A DNA stretch of 6,955 nucleotides from an uncultured Romboutsia sp. GTDB taxonomy: Bacteria > Bacillota > Clostridia > Peptostreptococcales > Peptostreptococcaceae. The stretch's first letter is position 1. Each line of letters begins with the position of its first letter. Shown in pieces: positions 5,021 through 6,955 of this stretch. Where the stretch lies: assembly GCA_937907205.1 (NCBI GenBank), contig CALESE010000166.1:1-6955 (forward strand), in the 5' to 3' direction. A model generated the notes under the pieces. That model saw only the letters and a list, made by a program, of their open reading frames with translations, did not search any database and was not told the DNA's origin. Both the position numbers and the translations under genes were made by a program.

Positions 5021-6853
5021 TTATATTTGTTTGAATATATAGTATCCATATGGATTTGATAATATAGAATTATTTATTTTAAATTCTTTTTCTTCAAATA
5101 AATCCATAACCCTTTTATTTTGCAAATATTTCGGTAAAATTATTTCTTTTGCTTTATTACTATTATTCATAATTATAGTTATGTTACCTTTTTTTATTAT
5201 TATAGTTCCATCTAATTCATCAGTTTCTATCCATTCATTATGAGTTAACTTAAATTCTTTATAAGTCTTTCTTAAATTTATAATTTTCTGCATAAAATTA
5301 AACATATCTCTATCTTGTTTTTCTATATCCCACTGCATACATTTTCTATGAAGCTCTACCCCAGGCTTATGCTCTCCATCCATACCTATTTCATCACCAT
5401 AATAAATACATGGGCTTCCTCCTTGAGTTAACATAAATAAATATGCAAGTTTTACTTTATCTTTATTATTCTTAGCCAGTGATAATATTCTACTTGTATC
5501 ATGACTTCCCAATAAGTTAAATGCTACTTCATTTATTTGTAGAGGATAACTTACTAATACATCATTTATTCTATATTTAAATTCATTTGCGTTTATTTTA
5601 TTCTCACAGAAAAATTCATTTATAGCATCTGTTAGTGGATAATTCATAACTGCATCAAATTGATCCCCCATTAGCCATGGTAAGCTATTGTGCCATATCT
5701 CTCCTAATATATATACATCTTTTTTTATAGCCTTTATTTCTTGTCTAAACTTTCTCCAAAATACATGATCTACTTCATTAGAAACATCTAATCTCCATGC
5801 ATCTATATCAAACTTTTCTATCCAGTACTTACCTACTTCAACTAGGTAATCAATAACCTCAGCATTTTCTGTATTAATCTTTGGCATAGCTCCAGAAAAA
5901 GCAAATGCTTCATATCCTATATTAGATTTATTTATTTTTTCTAGTTCTATATCTAAGCTATTTATGTCACTTATATAAAACCAGTCTATATACTTTGAAT
6001 TTTCTTTATTTTTTATAACATCTTGCCACTGATTTGAAAAATACCCTATATGATTAAATACTGCATCTAGCATTATTTTAATTCCTCTACTATGAGCTTT
6101 TTCTACTAGTTTCTTAAATACAGTTTCATCACCTAAATATTTATCTATCTTTAAATAATCTATAGTATCATATCTATGATTTGAATTACCTTCAGTTATA
6201 GGACATAAGTATATCCCATTTATACCTAAATCTTGTAAATAATCTAAGTTGTCTATTATACCTTGTATATCTCCACCCATAAAATTATCTGATGTTGGAG
6301 TAGCTCCCCAAGGCTCAACATCTATTGGGTCTATACTTTTATCTCCATTAGAAAATCTATCTGGGAATATTTGGTACCATATAGTATCTTTAACCCAAGA
6401 AGGTGTTTTTGCTACATCAATATTATTAAGATAAGGAAAACAAAAGAAATTACTCATATTACATAATTCCTTTTCATCTTTATCCATACCTAGAATTACT
6501 ATGTCTTTTTCTCCATAAAGTATCTTTTCATATTTATTTTCTAATATAAAAGCATATCTACTTCTTTTATATTCTGGCTTATAATCTATAATCCAATAAT
6601 CGAAGTATTTTGTTTCAGCTTCCTTTTTCATTTCTATATTATGAGCTCCAATCCAATTGCTACCTGAAGCATTTAGATTACCTCCTCCTGCTCCACCTTC
6701 TTTCCAATTATATGGATCGCCTATTCTTAAAGTTACTTTATTAACTTCCCCTTTTTTAGTTCTAACTCTAATATGAAGTGTATCTTTATCATATCCATAA
6801 GAATAGTTGCTCTTTGGTATATGAAGTATTGATTCTCTTGTAATAGTTTGCAC
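5021..6853 (-). CDS. Neopullulanase / cyclomaltodextrinase (CBM34-GH13)
   Basis: The predicted enzyme (610 residues from GTG 6853) hydrolyses internal alpha-1,4 bonds of cyclodextrins, maltodextrins or pullulan in the cytoplasm; no signal peptide is present.

Residues 1 to about 120 form the N-terminal CBM34-like beta domain typical of this subfamily, including the FDYWIIDY and RYAFILEN strands. The catalytic barrel then starts at WVKDTIWYQIFPDRFSNGD. Catalytic motifs are DAVFNH, the neopullulanase-subfamily signature MPKIN (usually MPKLN), nucleophile D356 in DAWRLDV, acid/base E385 in LGEIWH and D452 in GSHDTSR. The stretch GEIWHNSLPWLMGDQFDAVMNYP is classic for cyclomaltodextrinase and maltogenic amylase, and length matches the family.

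The frame extends to a GTG at 6862, but that codon lies inside the SD (AAAGGGGTGAT, 6868-6858), so GTG 6853 is the likelier start. It is the first gene of the operon, behind the dyads at 6881-6945. Neopullulanase, cyclomaltodextrinase and maltogenic amylase cannot be separated by sequence alone. Confidence 0.92.
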   Translation of the reverse strand: MQTITRESILHIPKSNYSYGYDKDTLHIRVRTKKGEVNKVTLRIGDPYNWKEGGAGGGNLNASGSNWIGAHNIEMKKEAETKYFDYWIIDYKPEYKRSRYAFILENKYEKILYGEKDIVILGMDKDEKELCNMSNFFCFPYLNNIDVAKTPSWVKDTIWYQIFPDRFSNGDKSIDPIDVEPWGATPTSDNFMGGDIQGIIDNLDYLQDLGINGIYLCPITEGNSNHRYDTIDYLKIDKYLGDETVFKKLVEKAHSRGIKIMLDAVFNHIGYFSNQWQDVIKNKENSKYIDWFYISDINSLDIELEKINKSNIGYEAFAFSGAMPKINTENAEVIDYLVEVGKYWIEKFDIDAWRLDVSNEVDHVFWRKFRQEIKAIKKDVYILGEIWHNSLPWLMGDQFDAVMNYPLTDAINEFFCENKINANEFKYRINDVLVSYPLQINEVAFNLLGSHDTSRILSLAKNNKDKVKLAYLFMLTQGGSPCIYYGDEIGMDGEHKPGVELHRKCMQWDIEKQDRDMFNFMQKIINLRKTYKEFKLTHNEWIETDELDGTIIIKKGNITIIMNNSNKAKEIILPKYLQNKRVMDLFEEKEFKINNSILSNPYGYYIFKQI

Positions 6854-6857
6854 TAAA

Positions 6858-6868
6858 ATCACCCCTTT
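6858..6868 (-). promoter_or_regulatory. Ribosome binding site deciding the neopullulanase start
   Basis: AAAGGGGTGAT on the minus strand differs at one base from AAGGAGGTGAT, the full complement of the 16S rRNA 3' end. It is followed after TTTA by GTG 6853. The GTG within the SD itself (6862-6860) is open in frame but has no SD upstream of it. Confidence 0.7.
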
Positions 6869-6880
6869 GTAATTAATTAT

Positions 6881-6931
6881 CTTACTTTAAGGTAAAGACT
6901 AATAAATTATTAGACCTTACCTTAAAGTAAG
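6881..6931. promoter_or_regulatory. 51-bp palindrome with two operator-like half elements
   Basis: CTTACTTTAAGGTAA (6881-6895) is the exact reverse complement of TTACCTTAAAGTAAG (6917-6931). Between them CTAATAA-A-TTATTAG is also palindromic, so the whole stretch is symmetric except for the centre base and two mismatched pairs. Each outer arm, extended by one base, is close to a 16-bp palindrome of the form CTTACYTTAARGTAAG, which looks like two binding sites for a dimeric repressor. It lies directly upstream of the operon's first SD, where a GATAAT (6881-6876, minus) could be a weak -10. As RNA it would form a long leader hairpin. It lacks a following T tract, so it is not a normal terminator. 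The regulator is unknown. Confidence 0.55.
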
Positions 6932-6945
6932 AGTTATACTCTTAC
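6927..6945. promoter_or_regulatory. Second dyad overlapping the 51-bp palindrome
   Basis: GTAAGAGT (6927-6934) and ACTCTTAC (6938-6945) form a perfect 8-bp inverted repeat around TAT. It shares GTAAG (6927-6931) with the 51-bp palindrome, so the two structures cannot both form fully in RNA. On the minus strand the centre reads TATAAC, a possible -10 whose -35 would lie just beyond the window edge. An operator over a promoter is a reasonable reading. Confidence 0.5.
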
Positions 6946-6955
6946 CCAGACTGTA

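Noticed and set aside
6249..6434. 61-codon open frame on the plus strand
   Set aside because: It is antisense to the strongly conserved start of the neopullulanase barrel and has no SD, so it is a shadow frame.
6854..6862. GTG 6862 as start of the neopullulanase
   Set aside because: The codon is part of the SD that serves GTG 6853 and has no SD of its own.
6881..6931. The long palindrome as a rho-independent terminator of an upstream gene
   Set aside because: The stem is AT-rich and no T tract follows on either strand, so an operator or leader structure fits better.
1..6955. CRISPR arrays, tRNA/rRNA genes, insertion sequences
   Set aside because: I saw no regularly spaced direct repeats, no cloverleaf or rRNA-like GC-rich segments, and no transposase motifs on either strand.

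Overview
The window is very AT-rich low-GC Firmicute DNA. Codon use is A/T-ending throughout, the Shine-Dalgarno (SD) sequences are strong purine-rich AGGAGG/GGGG types, and the proteins are rich in K, N, I and D. This fits a Clostridia genome, possibly Peptostreptococcaceae, but no taxonomic marker is present to prove it.

Layout: positions 1-200 hold no gene, only AT-rich DNA with an 11-bp inverted repeat. Positions 201-353 (+) encode a 50-residue hydrophobic membrane peptide behind a very good SD. A bidirectional hairpin (355-377) separates it from a convergent 80-residue hypothetical protein (388-630, -), which has its own promoter. Positions 746-939 (+) look like a decayed small gene whose coding similarity runs through three frames. 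A 14-bp-stem terminator (976-1009) lies between it and the end of a minus-strand operon.

Positions 1044-6853 (-) form a three-gene intracellular alpha-glucan utilisation operon, transcribed right to left. The order is (1) a CBM34-GH13 neopullulanase/cyclomaltodextrinase, (2) a DexB-like GH13 alpha-1,6-glucosidase whose first codons are put out of frame by an A7 run, and (3) a GH13 alpha-glucosidase fused directly at its C-terminus to a complete maltose O-acetyltransferase. None of the three has a signal peptide, so they should act on imported maltodextrins, cyclodextrins or isomalto-oligosaccharides. The first enzyme cuts internally, the second removes alpha-1,6-linked and the third probably alpha-1,4-linked glucose. 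The tethered acetyltransferase could acetylate maltose or glucose released when flux is excessive. Upstream of the operon (6881-6945) are overlapping dyads with a CTTAC/GTAAG core that look like operators or alternative leader hairpins.

The main points of interest are the glucosidase-acetyltransferase fusion, the homopolymer frameshift in the middle gene, and the dyad cluster at the right edge.
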